64,000 nt of DNA, taken from positions 100,230,567 to 100,294,566 of the forward strand of contig NC_134398.1 of assembly GCF_050003625.1 (NCBI RefSeq). Reading direction: 5' to 3'. Under the pieces are notes generated by a model, which saw nothing but the letters and a program-made list of their open reading frames with translations, had not been told where the DNA came from and searched no databases. The position numbers and the translations under genes were made by a program. Source of the stretch: Haematobia irritans (lineage: Eukaryota > Arthropoda > Insecta > Diptera > Muscidae). Of the stretch, positions 52,101-61,830 are shown one piece after another; position 1 is the stretch's first letter, and every line of letters starts with the position of its first letter.

Positions 52101-52751
52101 GTAGCGATGATCTGAGAAGCTATGTTCCCTCAAAACTTGCCACTCAGATATCTTATCATTCAGTTCCGGAGAGGTCAACGTTACGTCCAAAACCTCTTGT
52201 CTGTTCCTGGTGACGAAGGTTGGTGCATCTCCCTTATTGCAAACTACCAGGTTAGTACGCAAAATAAACTCTATTAGCGATTCTCCCCTTGCATTAGTAT
52301 CACTACTTCCCCAAATACTATGATGTGCATTTGCATCGCATCCCATAATGAGTTTTGTCTTTGTTTTTAGTGACTCCTCAACTAAGGTCTTAACGGCACA
52401 GGGTGGCATCTCCCTATCATGTCCCATGTAGACCGAAGATACCCAATATTTGCATGTGGATATCTCTAGACTGGCTACGACAGTGTCTGCATTGCTCAAT
52501 GAAGGAAGCAGAAACAAGTTTAGTTCGTTTTTAGCAATTATACATGCTCGATTTATATCGATACCGGTATTATGCAAAAGTTTGAAACCCGGAGTGCTTA
52601 ATTCACAGATCTTGTTCTTATATATGTATGGTTCTTGAATAAGAACTATATCTATGTCTCCTTTCATCAGGAGAACTTTTAAGGCAGCACAAGCGGCCTT
52701 ACAATGGTGAAGATTTATCTGGAGGAACCGTAGAACCATCCAAATTTTCAA
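49149..52751 (-). CDS. LINE ORF2: endonuclease, reverse transcriptase and RNase H
   Basis: 1200 codons without interruption. The N-terminus is an apurinic-type endonuclease: LRFLQINLHHCKAA, then IVLIQEPYIYK, GCDANAHHSIWGS and, near residue 212, SDHRYISF. The reverse transcriptase spans about 450-760, with AFLDIEGAFNNV, GTPQGGVLSPLLWN and YADD at about 662. RNase H follows near 920 (FYTDGSKLNGQVGFG), with IYSDSQPAIKSL and VPGHRNIPGNCEADELA. The C-terminus has CMSCHDAEEKESIKHLLCEC, a CCHC-like motif. ORF2 overlaps the end of ORF1 by 53 bp; the second methionine (MVLRF) is an alternative start. RNase H plus a DUF4780-like ORF1 suits the LOA group. All catalytic motifs look intact. Confidence 0.9.
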   Translation of the reverse strand: MKIWMVLRFLQINLHHCKAACAALKVLLMKGDIDIVLIQEPYIYKNKICELSTPGFKLLHNTGIDINRACIIAKNELNLFLLPSLSNADTVVASLEISTCKYWVSSVYMGHDREMPPCAVKTLVEESLKTKTKLIMGCDANAHHSIWGSSDTNARGESLIEFILRTNLVVCNKGDAPTFVTRNRQEVLDVTLTSPELNDKISEWQVLREHSFSDHRYISFRLAVRTSKTIFPPNVRKADWNRYRESFNSMIPEMPETNMSTVQDIEHAVERITKAFNISLKAACPRGMPRGKNRPPWWTTELSNMRKSCRKLFNKAKSTRAPEDWDTYKMNLREYKRELRRSQQNSWDDYCSSIENTSEASRLRKVLASTNTAPGFIKTSEGNWTTSSEETLEVLLDTHFPGNQTVEPCSGGVTEAQRSFPIEEIVSESRIKWALNSFGPFKSPGPDGITPAELQAVAERVIPWLTVIYKRCVNLAYIPEKWRETKVVFIPKAGKASHSCAKDFRPISLSSFLLKTLERMIDMYLITSVDSSLLSKRQHAYSKGRSTETALHELVSFIESSLSVKEYTIVAFLDIEGAFNNVHPSSILNGLTTLNVDPGIVRLLDELLIKRRISATLGQANIQRYVNRGTPQGGVLSPLLWNVAINNLLVSLEKERIKVVAYADDVALAVRGKFPSTIRDIIQRALRMTEKWAKDNGLGVNPAKTELVMYCKDRKTPTVRPISLGGTEIPFGECAKYLGVILDRKLNFRLNIEERARKATVALYSCKKAIGKKWGLKPKIVHWLYTAVVRPIMLYGVVVWWPALQKPTCLDKVQRMASLCISGAFSKTGTDSLNVMLHLLPLDILAKQSAATTAVRLRELSLWSEKMYGHSSVLKIMPDVPNVVDYTLAKPLFDKKFETLIPNSEAWCTQTPGNKRYIDFYTDGSKLNGQVGFGVYSKDLEIRIAKRLPNHCSVFQAEILAIREVANWLRSNVPTNIGINIYSDSQPAIKSLDSVFLNSKTAIDCRKSLNEMAEQYNIHLIWVPGHRNIPGNCEADELARLGTTLHIPGELEFVGMPLATCKLMLREKAVRMANVRWENCKGCNDTKQIWPHFNLNRTLDMLMFSRRQISLLISAITGRCLIGDFAKTIGAKYNDYCMSCHDAEEKESIKHLLCECPAFCVKRKQLLGAYSFRLLADLENVNLSSLLMFLEQSGWFNKEK

Positions 52752-53883
52752 CCACCGTCACATCAGCCGCTTCAATTGAATCATCAAGGGCTTCCTCTTC
52801 ACAGATCTCGGTGACTCTCGCAACAATCCGCGGTTCAGTTTTGGTGAGGCTTGAGCCTGTAGAAACTTCCCGCATATGATTTTCGCCATAGTCTGCAGGT
52901 TTTATGTCTCCTTCGGCTTCGCTAGGAAATTTTTCCACTGCTGACTCTACCGGAGGCTTGTCCGTTTCGGAATCCTTTGGCTGATCGCTTTTGTATACCT
53001 TCATATGGATATCATGAAAGCCATAACTTACGCGTCCTTGGGTCTGGGCTAGATGTGGCAGCGACTCTATGTTTAATATAAACACCGCATGTCGTCTTGG
53101 TCCATCCACCTCATCCAAACGACCAACCTTCCAATCGGCGGTTGGAAGATCTGGGTTACATTCTTTTAGTCTCTCTAGTATTGACTCAGGATCAGGAGGG
53201 TTTGCCGGTATCCATGCATGTGCTCTAGGTTTAGCCGGTATGTCTTTTTTATCGACTAACTCCAAAGCGGCTCCTTCCCAAACTTCACCAATTAGCATCA
53301 ATGCAGCTTTAAAGCAATCCATAGACCTCTGGTCTGCAAAAGCTATTAACTTATATCGTCCTTGATACCATCCAGCATCTTGCCGTCGAGGACTTGGTCC
53401 GGGAAACTTTTTTCGCACCTCTGAGTAGACACCAGACATCGCGTTCTCAATTTCCCCCCATTTTTGCCTTGGAATCATACCGTCCAATGCTCCTTTATTA
53501 ATAATAGCCATCACAAGGCTGTCTTTTGCAACTGAGGCAAACGATCTTTGATCCCGTTTAGAGGATGGCAGCTCATCCGGTGATCGTTCCCTTTTTCCAG
53601 CTTCAAGAATTCCTTGAGCCCAATTTAAGGAATCGCTTTGCTTAGCCGACAACGTGCTTGGGTCGACTGATCCTAATTTCTTTAGGATAAACAAAGCATT
53701 TCTTCGTTCCTTGAATCTCTTTCGAGAGGGATTGCCTCCTTTTGATGTCGTCACCTTAGAAAAGGTTCGACTTGCCAAAGTGTCACCGCCAGTCGACCCG
53801 TCTACAGGTCGAATCTGGAGTTGATGATGACGTTGTAAAAGATCCTTTTTACTATCTTGCATTAGATATAAAACATTGTGCAT
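52699..53883 (-). CDS. LINE ORF1: RNA-binding-type protein, DUF4780-like
   Basis: The 394-codon frame has a basic, Ser-rich N-terminus (GGNPSRKRFKERRNALFIL), then a folded region around residues 115-300 including VMAIINKGALDGMIPRQKW, KLIAFADQRSMDCFKAALML and AHAWIPANPPDPESIL. I associate this region with the DUF4780 family of LOA-type ORF1 proteins. The C-terminus is acidic and disordered (EICEEEALDDSIEAADV). No CCHC knuckles are present. It is predicted to bind element RNA. It overlaps ORF2 in a different frame, so ORF2 translation would need reinitiation or frameshifting. No lesions are visible. Confidence 0.85.
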   Translation of the reverse strand: MHNVLYLMQDSKKDLLQRHHQLQIRPVDGSTGGDTLASRTFSKVTTSKGGNPSRKRFKERRNALFILKKLGSVDPSTLSAKQSDSLNWAQGILEAGKRERSPDELPSSKRDQRSFASVAKDSLVMAIINKGALDGMIPRQKWGEIENAMSGVYSEVRKKFPGPSPRRQDAGWYQGRYKLIAFADQRSMDCFKAALMLIGEVWEGAALELVDKKDIPAKPRAHAWIPANPPDPESILERLKECNPDLPTADWKVGRLDEVDGPRRHAVFILNIESLPHLAQTQGRVSYGFHDIHMKVYKSDQPKDSETDKPPVESAVEKFPSEAEGDIKPADYGENHMREVSTGSSLTKTEPRIVARVTEICEEEALDDSIEAADVTVVENLDGSTVPPDKSSPL

Positions 53884-54110
53884 GCTAGATAAACTTGTTG
53901 GGAAGAAGAGATTGCAGTTATTGTCCTACGCATATTTTATCAGCAGCTTAGAAGAAAGACACATGTGATCAAAGCAAGATACGAGTTTTATAAGATATTG
54001 CTTACAGAATTTAGAGGTATGGCCAGAGAGTGTAATTTTTGTTTGTAGAAATGGAACCTGTTCTACTGAATATTCTGATGATCTTATACACGTTCGAAAA
54101 AGACTTTCAT
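53884..54110 (-). other. Probable LINE 5' UTR and flank
   Basis: No coding capacity or other repeat was seen. The 5' boundary of the LINE was not determined. Confidence 0.3.
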
Positions 54111-54983
<873 letters not shown>

Positions 54984-55363
54984 AAAAAGTGTTGTTTCAC
55001 CAAGACAATGCACCGTGCCACAAGTCATTGAGAACGATGGCAAAAATTCATGAATTGGGCTTCGAATTGCTTCCCCACCCACCGTATTCTCCAGATCTGG
55101 CCCCAGCGACATTTTCTTGTTCTCAGACCTCAAAAGGATGCTCGCAGGAAAAAAATTTGGCTGCAATGAAAAGGTGATCGCCGAAACTGAGGCCTATTTT
55201 GAGGCAAAACCGAAGGAGTACTACCAAAATGGTATAAAAAAATTGGAAGGTCGTTATAATCGTTGTATCGCTCTTGAAGGGGACTATGTTGAATAATAAA
55301 AACGAATTTTGACAAAAAATGTGTTTTTCTTTGTTAGACCGGGGACTTATCAGCCAACCTGTT
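54984..55363 (+). pseudogene. 3' fragment of an irritans-type mariner
   Basis: The frame begins KVLFHQDNAPCHKSLRTMAK and goes through ELLPHPPYSPDLAPATF, covering the second and third catalytic motifs, where the third Asp (normally APxD) is lost to a short deletion. A frameshift follows; another frame carries VIAETEAYFEAKPKEYYQNG and ends at 55296. The distal inverted terminus, GGGGACTTATCAGCCAACCT, is intact at 55341-55360. The 5' two-thirds are missing. Confidence 0.85.
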
Positions 55364-55366
55364 ATG

Positions 55367-56065
55367 TCAACGTACGAATGGTGTGAATGTGGCTGGTGTT
55401 AACTTCACCCCTCTTAAATACAATCGTCCCCATTGTTTAGAATGATTGGATATTGTAATGCTTGATGTTTTCGATGGTGTTGATTTTATCTCTACAGCTT
55501 CAGCTTCAGTTTGGCTTTTAGTATTTTCATTCTGTGTCTCTTGTTTTGCCAGATTTCCGATTTGCCTCCATATAACACTTGTTATTACGACTATAACTCC
55601 GAACACTGTGACAATACTATACTACGCCGAACGTAGTATAACTTTTGTTTTCCAAAGAGCTCAGCCAGTTCATGTTTTTACATGGAGCTCTTTAAGTAGT
55701 TCTAGAGATAGCACTTCTTCCATTTGTCTTTCTAGCCCTTCTTGTGTAGAATCGCTGGGAGGGGTTTGTTGTCGGTTATTTCTTTGGAAAAATATTGTTT
55801 TCCTTCTATCCATATGGTTTTATTGTAGTGTTTTATTAGAAATGTCTCATTCAATGCTATTTTTTCTTTATCTGCCATGACAACGCCTTCATATTGATTT
55901 AAAAATATTATATCCGACCCAATTTCCTCTATGGTTGGAATGTGTTCGTTATTGATTTTTGTGCAATTCCCTACTCTGTTCTTAAATAATGCAGTTATAC
56001 AATAATTGTACTTTAATTCTACGAAGTTATTTTGATTACAAATTGTTAAATCATGATATTGTTTA
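55367..56065 (-). pseudogene. Errantivirus-like env, C-terminal part
   Basis: The frame at 55732-56118 (its last bases belong to the DD37E end) has spaced Cys residues and ends in KPLPAI, as seen in the extracellular part of insect errantivirus envelope proteins. The frame at 55367-55606 begins with the hydrophobic MFGVIVVITSVIW, fitting the membrane anchor and short cytoplasmic tail. A frameshift or gap near 55610-55730 separates them. Without the part to the right of the insertion and with the break, no complete envelope protein is encoded. Confidence 0.65.
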
Positions 56066-57205
56066 AAGGGTGATACGGTCAAAATTTGGTCAATATAAAC
56101 TTGACGTATTTCTTTCAATTTTGCATTTAAAAAACCTGAACACCCATCATTTTGAAGGTGTGTGTGTAGAATGTTGCTCCTATTTTGATTTTGGAATTCA
56201 CTCTTCAGTTGTCAAAATGCCGTCCAAGCAAGAAGAGCAGCGTATCAAAATTTTGCTCGCGCATCACGAAAATCCGAGCTACTCGCACGCAAAGCTGGCA
56301 AAATCGCTAAAAGTTGCCAAATCAACCGTTACAAATGTAATTAAAGTGTTTGGGGAACGTTTGTCGACAGCCAGGAAGTCTGGATCGGGGGGAAATCGAA
56401 AACCGGAAGCCGCTGAGACGACAAAGAGAGTTGCCGGTAGTTTCAAGCGAAACCCTAACCTCTCTCTCCGAGATGCCGCAAATAAGCTGGGTGTATCGTC
56501 TACAACCGTGCATCGCGCCAAAAAACGAGCCGGACTATCGACTTACAAGAAGGTAGTGACTCCAAATCGCGATGATAAACAAAATACGACGGCCTAAGCG
56601 CGATCCCGGAGGCTGTACACGACGATGCTGACGAAGTTTGACTGCGTGGTAATGGACGACGAAACCTATGTCAACTTTATACGGCAAAAGGAAGGGGAAA
56701 AGTAGCAGATATTTTCAAGCACATAAAACTGTCAAAGTTCGCAAAGAAATATCTGGTTTGGCAAGCCATCTGTACCTGTGGCTTGAAAAGCAGCATTTTC
56801 ATAGCTTCCGGGACTGTCAACCAAGAAATTTACGTGAAAGAGTGTTTGAATAAACGTCTGCTGCCTTTCCTGAAGAAACACGGTTGTTCCGTACTGTTTT
56901 GGCCGGATTTGGCATCTTGCCATTACGGTAAAAAGGCCATGGAGTGGTACGCCGCCAACAACGTGCAGGTGGTTCCCAAGGGCAAGAACCCTCCCAACAC
57001 GCCAGAGCTCCGCCCAATTGAGAAATAATGGGCTATTGTCAAGCGGAACCTAAAGAAGACCAAAAAAACTGCTAAGGTCGAGCAGCAGTTCAAGGCAAAC
57101 TGGCTTTCTGCGGCGAAGAAGGTGGACAAGGTGGCTGTACAAAATCTGATGGCAGGTGTCAAGCGTGAGGCCCGGCAATTCGGATTTGGAAAAGCGAAAG
57201 CCTAA
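56066..57205 (+). mobile_element. DD37E Tc1/mariner-type transposon inserted in env
   Basis: It starts AAGGGTGATACGGTCAAAAT after TA (56064-56065). The right end is missing: host env sequence resumes just after the transposase stop codon. The element is 3'-truncated. Confidence 0.8.
56217..57205 (+). pseudogene. DD37E transposase with one frameshift and one stop
   Basis: The frame begins MPSKQEEQRIKILLAHHENP and carries two helix-turn-helix segments (HAKLAKSLKVAKSTVTNVIK; LSLRDAANKLGVSSTTVHRA). A frameshift around 56590-56610 moves to the frame with VVMDDETYV, GKVADIFKHIKLSKF, then VLFWPDLASCHYGKKAMEWY and NTPELRPIEK. The second Asp and the final Glu are separated by 37 residues. A single stop (TAA, 57026) then interrupts before WAIVKRNLKK and the C-terminus. 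Only two lesions in ~330 codons suggest a fairly young insertion. DD37E elements are known from insects. Confidence 0.85.
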
Positions 57206-57535
57206 CTATTCAAGAATTTTCTCATATTCGCATTTATCTATTGTATTACCATGTTTTATTACTTTAATTAAAAATATTTTACATATGTCTTTTAATGTTA
57301 TTGGGTTACTTAGAATGTACAGAATCTATTTTTTATTAGTCACGATTTTTACGGATGTAAATGATAAAAGCTTTTCTATATTATAAACAGGAATATCATA
57401 TTTTACAAGTACATTGTTAATTTCGTCTATTTCCGCTTTTGACAGGATAAATGAGTTTACTATGTCGGCTTTTGCCCATTGAATTACAAATTCTATGTTT
57501 TTTAATTATTTTTCTATAAATATTAAATTTCTTTG
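57206..57535 (-). pseudogene. Errantivirus-like env, N-terminal part
   Basis: The - strand reading (with stops) includes QWAKADIVNSFILSKAEIDE and IPVYNIEKLLSFTSVKIV, matching in pattern the region of errantivirus env after the furin-type site. It continues, after removal of the DD37E insertion, into the frame at 55732-56065. Several stops are present. Confidence 0.6.
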
Positions 57536-57540
57536 TACAC

Positions 57541-58060
57541 CTAGAAAAAAGTGTCTTCGAAACTAATATGACTCTTATGGATTACCCTGCCTAATCTTTT
57601 ATTTTTCCTTACATAAATTAATTGTTCAGAAGTATAAGCTTTCGTCGGTTGCCTTTTTTTGTTATGGTATTCCAGATCTTTTGTCTGCTTCTGTTCCAGC
57701 CTTTCAATATTATTTTTCCTAACCGTCTCAATGTCCTGTGGTGAAAAGTGGACTGTTCGTCCGAAATACAAATCAACTAGTTTTCTGTCCACGGTGGAGT
57801 GAACGGTATGATTGTATTCATTTACTGCTCTTTCCAAGGGCTCCTCAAAATTCCTAGATGTCCCATCGCCTCTCAGACATCGCATAGTTTCAGCGAGAGT
57901 AGAGTGAAAGCGCTCCACTTGCCCATTTACTTCGCTCTTGTATGATGGTGCCGTGAAGACTTCTATGCCCATCTGTCCTTCATCATAAATAATAATGATT
58001 TCGATTTCTGTGAAGGTTCATTGTCCATCACTACTAGTTTCGGTACTCCGTATGCAAACA
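57541..58060 (-). pseudogene. Errantivirus-like integrase C-terminal half
   Basis: The 143-residue frame has SEVNGQVERFHSTLAETMRC, the third catalytic region, and a basic tail (YHNKKRQPTKAYTSEQLIYV) typical of gypsy-type integrases. The first two catalytic motifs are absent; sequence between about 58000 and 58090 shows only traces (VPKLVVMDNE-like). Confidence 0.8.
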
Positions 58061-58089
58061 ATAATTCCCTAAGAGGTTTTCTAATTGAT

Positions 58090-59020
58090 TCAGTTGACCT
58101 GCCATAATTTTAAATTGATTTTGAAAATAATTTTTAATTGATATGTCGATGTTTCACCTACGTGTAGAAATATTTGATTTCTAAAGACATTTATAGGACA
58201 CTCTACGCTCGGTATGAGGTTCTCGGGTGAACTCTCTCCGCTGTGCTGCGTAGGCGTTAATGAATTAACGTGGGTAACCGAAGTCATTCTTGATAATGCG
58301 TCCGCCACTACATCTTGCTTTCCGGGTTTGTATCTCAGTTCGTAATTATATTTAAGGATACATTTCCACCTTTTCATCTTCGAGTTTGTGTTCTTGTTGC
58401 TCAGTGCGTATGTCAGGAGTTGGTGATCGGTGTAAATGATCACTTTCTTTGTACCGTAGAGGTAATTTCTCAAGGATGTTAAGCCCATATAATCGCTAGC
58501 ATCTCCCTTTCATTAGCGGCGTAATTTTCTTCCGCCTTTCCTAATGTACTCGAAATGAACGCGATTGGCTTTCCCTTTTGGCTCAACACTGCGCCTAGTG
58601 CCACATTTGAGGCATCAGTGGTTAACTCAAATTCCTCGCCGAAATTAGGATAGGATAGCAAAACGTCCTGGGAAATTAAAGCATTTCTAAGCTCATTGAA
58701 AGCTTTTATGGCTTTAGTTCCCAAAGTCACAGGTATTTGACCGGATGCATTTTTCAATACTCTTCCCTCCTCCCCTCTTAGTAATTCGGTTAGGGGTTTA
58801 GCAATGTGAGCGTAACCTCTCACGAATCGTCTGTAATAGCCTGACAATCCTAGAAAAGAACGTAACTGCTTGAGTGTCTTGGGTATTGGGAAGTTTAGAA
58901 TTGACTCAACTTTCTTGGGGTTGGTTTTAATACCTCCTTCGAAACCACGAATCCTAAGAATTCTACCTCACTCTTAAAGAAGGAGCATTTGTCAAACTGA
59001 ATCTTCATATTAGCTGATTC
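58090..59020 (-). pseudogene. Errantivirus-like RNase H and distal reverse transcriptase
   Basis: Two frames overlap with a frameshift near 58480. The right one (58479-58847) has SGYYRRFVRGYAHIAKPLTELL and ELTTDASNVALGAVLSQ, connecting reverse transcriptase to RNase H. The left one (58090-58488) has KVIIYTDHQLLTYAL and YKPGKQDVVADALSRM. Upstream, FDKCSFFKSEVEFLGF-type residues are visible between 58848 and 59010. Confidence 0.85.
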
Positions 59021-59640
59021 TAGTGATCAGCGTACACGAAGCATATTGGGGAATTATATGGAGACCTCGAGAGCCTTATTATGCCATTTCGTAAGAGGCG
59101 ATCGATCTCTGTTTCAACTACTTCCTTTAGTGCCATTGGGTAAGGATAAGATTCGTTAGTGGTCTTAATTTCTCCCACTACAACACTGGTGTAAGTCAAT
59201 TTTTCGTCAGGGTCAGAGAAAAGACTAGGGTATTTTTCGGCCATACTTTGAACAGATTTCTTTTACGTTTCTGATAAGTGATCCACACATAAATGCAGTT
59301 TGTTCATATTTTGCGAGATCCGCTGTTTCACAGAGATTTTCTTGCCGCTTCTTATAGTAAAGAAGTTCTCTGCTGTGTGAATGACCACTGACAGTTCCCT
59401 CGTGTTATCATTTCCTAGTATCACATCAAATGATATCAAAGCAGGTAGCAAATATAATTTGATAGGCGCTTCGCTGCGTGCGATTAAATCAATAAAGGTA
59501 TGCTGTGAAATATCCACTTTTCCTCCTACAGAATCTACTTTAAATGATCCGACATTTTGTCTCGGATTTTTTATAAGTCCAGGCTTTATTTAATTTTTAC
59601 TACTTCCTGTGTCCAGTAAGAATTCTAATATTTTTCCGTT
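59021..59640 (-). pseudogene. Errantivirus-like protease and start of reverse transcriptase
   Basis: 59020-59244 encodes YPYPMALKEVVETEIDRLL and IIRLSRSPYNSPICFV, the start of the reverse transcriptase. It is then cut: the YxDD active-site block is deleted, and the frame stops. 59263-59517 has LPALISFDVILGND, the end of the protease. 59520-59640 encodes its beginning, with a D-T/S-G-like position disturbed by frameshift. Confidence 0.75.
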
Positions 59641-60032
59641 CCTCATTTTGGCCTGGAAGTAAGGCAATGAGGAACACCCTAATATAAAAAATGAATGTCT
59701 AAACAATCTGTTGAGGTGTCGTCTGGTCCGTTGTCGTAGTCGTTTGTCACCGTCGTTTCGTTGTATTGTTCAATGTACCCTACCCGTTGACATCTTCTGG
59801 TAACTCATATGAGCCGTCGTTTTCTACGATATTGGTACAGTATTCATCTCCATGATCTTCAACGTTTACGTGAAAATTGCGTTGAACTTTATTTACAGGA
59901 GCTTGAATGGTTGACCGTGCAGGCCTCTTCTAAACCTGTTGTGGTTTCATCTGTATGGATGTATCGACATCCCAAAATCGTATTTAGTTTTATAAAAGAA
60001 AATATGCGTTTCTTATAAAACGTATTAAATAT
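59641..60032. other. Degraded sequence, possibly end of Gag and a repeat scrap
   Basis: 59965-60020 (CCCAAAATCGTATTTAGTTTTAT then GAAAATATG) resembles part of family C (32110-32160). I see no gene here. Confidence 0.35.
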
Positions 60033-60099
60033 TTTTGGTTTTAGTCCAACTCAAGGTCATTAATGAAAAAACTCCAGATGTTTTTTATTTGAGTTTTAC

Positions 60100-60160
60100 T
60101 TTATTGAAGCCAATATTTCGATTTGACATCGTCAATCTTCATCAGAGCCAGGTACTAAAG
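60100..60160 (-). ncRNA. Hammerhead-ribozyme-like motif of the Penelope-like element
   Basis: On the - strand: CTCTGATGAAGATTGACG, then ATGTCAAATCGAAATATTGG. The core CUGAUGA, a helix II (GAUUGAC...GUCAAAUC with one bulge), CGAAA and a short helix III (UAUUG-GCUU-CAAUA) are all in the right order. Helix I looks weak and the residue expected to pair with the last A of GAAA is not U, so it may be inactive. Hammerhead motifs are established features of Penelope-like element ends. Confidence 0.5.
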
Positions 60161-60273
60161 AAATATATAACAAAATATCACATTTTTATTTAAACATTAC
60201 AAACATTTAAGTGTGTAACAATTACATTAAATAAAACAAGAGTATATTTCACTTTACTGTTTTATGACACCTA

Positions 60274-61132
60274 CACTGTTAGAAAAATATGTTTTTCATA
60301 TGTTCCGATATAAACAAAAAGTGTTTCGGGCACAATTTTTAAACACAATATATTTAAGTGCAAACATGTAATGTTCCTTATCTAACTCTAAATGTTTGGG
60401 ACACATATGTTGTATGTTAGAACATATTATGTTTGGGGCATGAATGTTTCATAAAAATAATATGTGTGAATGTAAACATATATACATTTACAAATTTCGA
60501 GTAAACATATATATGTTGTGATATTTTATTCAGAGAGCGACAGAGAGAGAGAGAGAGAGTATAGAGAAAGAAATAGAGATGGAAACCGGAGGGTTGACGA
60601 AAGATATCAACATAACACAGCGAGAGACTCAAAAGAGAGCAACTTCTGTGAAACCGCTTGTATGTTGTTTCGGAAAACTGTTTTATGATAAGGCAAAATA
60701 TTTGATATGCTTAGGTCTAAATATTATTTAATTTGAATATTAGTTGAGTAGAGTAAAGAGAATAAACATTCGGAACCAAGGGAATAGACATTTGGAAAAA
60801 AAACAACACGTGTTTTCGCCTTGAGAACAGCATTTTATGTATGTGTGGACATGTGTTTTGTTTATCATTTTGGCATTATGGGCAAAATTTTTTTCTTGGT
60901 TCCAAGAACTAAAAATTTCATGGAAATGCAAATTATGTGAGGGAATGAGCACAATCTTCTTTGAGGAAAATTCTTCCAATCATATACTATATTTGGGCTC
61001 AAAATGCTTCCAAACATACAATATGTTCACATAACACAAACATATTAATTTTTCGGCAGTATCCAATAATATATATGCTTCCTGCAAAATATGTTTGGGA
61101 CATATGTTAGAGAAGCGATTTTTTTTGAGGTG
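60274..61132. mobile_element. Element B, internally deleted copy, TA-flanked
   Basis: 859 bp from CACTGTTAGAAAAATATG to GCGATTTTTTTTGAGGTG, with TA at 60272-60273 and 61133-61134. It lacks the middle of the 46907 copy, including both tRNA-like modules: the sequence jumps from the TTTTTTTCTTGGTTC region to CAAGAACTAAAAATTTC. Confidence 0.8.
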
Positions 61133-61168
61133 TACTGACTAACTTTCGTTGTCGATCTCTGCTTTTTA

Positions 61169-61560
61169 TTACGATATCCCTTTATATGTGTGAGCATCCA
61201 TCTGTATCAGTTTAGTAATTAAGTCTCCTGTCCGATAATTAAGTCTCTTCTCCGATGGAACATCAATAATATGCAGCATTTCAAAAGTGAATCTCTTATT
61301 ATGGTGTCTCTCTTCAGCTAAAATGTCAACTTGGGTCAAATTTGGTTTATGTCCAGTCAATGAAAAGTGAGCAGCGAGTGCAGTTTTTTGTTCCAAAGGA
61401 CGGTCAATAGCCTTTACGTCAGATTTGTGAGCTGATAGTCTAGTTTTAAGTTTCGTTTTTGTTGTGCCAACATATATTTTATTACATGTGTTCAACTCGT
61501 CGCCGCTGCATTTAATCTTATAAACCACATCCGACTCTTCCGTTTTTATACCCTCCATCA
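61169..61560 (-). pseudogene. Penelope-like GIY-YIG endonuclease domain
   Basis: The 169-residue frame (the first ~40 residues are read from the family G repeat) includes VVYKIKCSGDE, then NKIYVGTTKTKLKTRLSAHK, the two halves of a GIY-YIG module with its catalytic Tyr and Arg. LAEERHHNKRFTFEMLHI carries the Glu. This domain closes Penelope-like element proteins and nicks target DNA. The stop at 61169 is probably natural. The reverse transcriptase that should precede it is absent. Confidence 0.85.
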
Positions 61561-61830
61561 TAGGATGGGGGTATATTAACTTTGTCATTCCGTTTGTAAC
61601 ACATCGAAATATTGCTCTAAGACCCCATAAAGTATATATATTCTGGGTCGTGGTGAAATTCTGAGTCGATCTAAGCATGTCCGTCCGTCCGCCGTCCGTC
61701 CGTCTGTTGAAATCACGCTAACTTCCGAACGAAACAAGCTATCGACTTGAAACTTGGCACAAGTAGTTGTTATCGATGTAGGTCGGATGGTATTGAAAAT
61801 GGGCAATATCGGTCCACTTTTACGTATAGC
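61561..61830 (+). repeat. Family G repeat head
   Basis: Starts CCATCATAGGATGGGGGTAT and includes GTCCGTCCG repeats (61679-61710) and CATCGATGTAGGTCGGATGG-like sequence. The same head is at 3990-4150 and, inverted, at 54680-54983. Confidence 0.75.

Larger units (their letters stand above)
49003..53883 (-). mobile_element. Apparently intact LOA-like LINE
   Basis: It contains two overlapping full ORFs, a short 3' UTR, and a 3' tail of CCTAA repeats on the element strand (TTAGGTTAGGTTAGGTTA on + at about 49014-49026). The 5' UTR probably extends past 53883, up to at most about 54100. Target duplications were not found. Confidence 0.8.
55367..59640 (-). mobile_element. Decayed errantivirus-like gypsy element (gag end, pol, env)
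   Basis: Reading leftward on the - strand: end of Gag and protease, reverse transcriptase, RNase H, integrase, then an env-like region. LTRs were not recognised. It is interrupted in env by the DD37E transposon and has several deletions and frameshifts. It is an old retroviral-type insertion, described only as it stands. Confidence 0.8.
60033..61560 (-). mobile_element. 3' part of a Penelope-like element, split by element B
   Basis: Right part (61135-61560): C-terminal GIY-YIG domain. Left part (60033-60271): non-coding terminal sequence containing a hammerhead-like motif in the same (-) orientation. The family B element 60274-61132 separates them. The reverse transcriptase region is absent because the element is cut at 61560, where the family G repeat begins. 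Confidence 0.7.

Noticed and set aside
55367..59640. An active endogenous retrovirus
   Set aside because: The reverse transcriptase active-site block is deleted, env is split by a transposon and frameshifts occur throughout.
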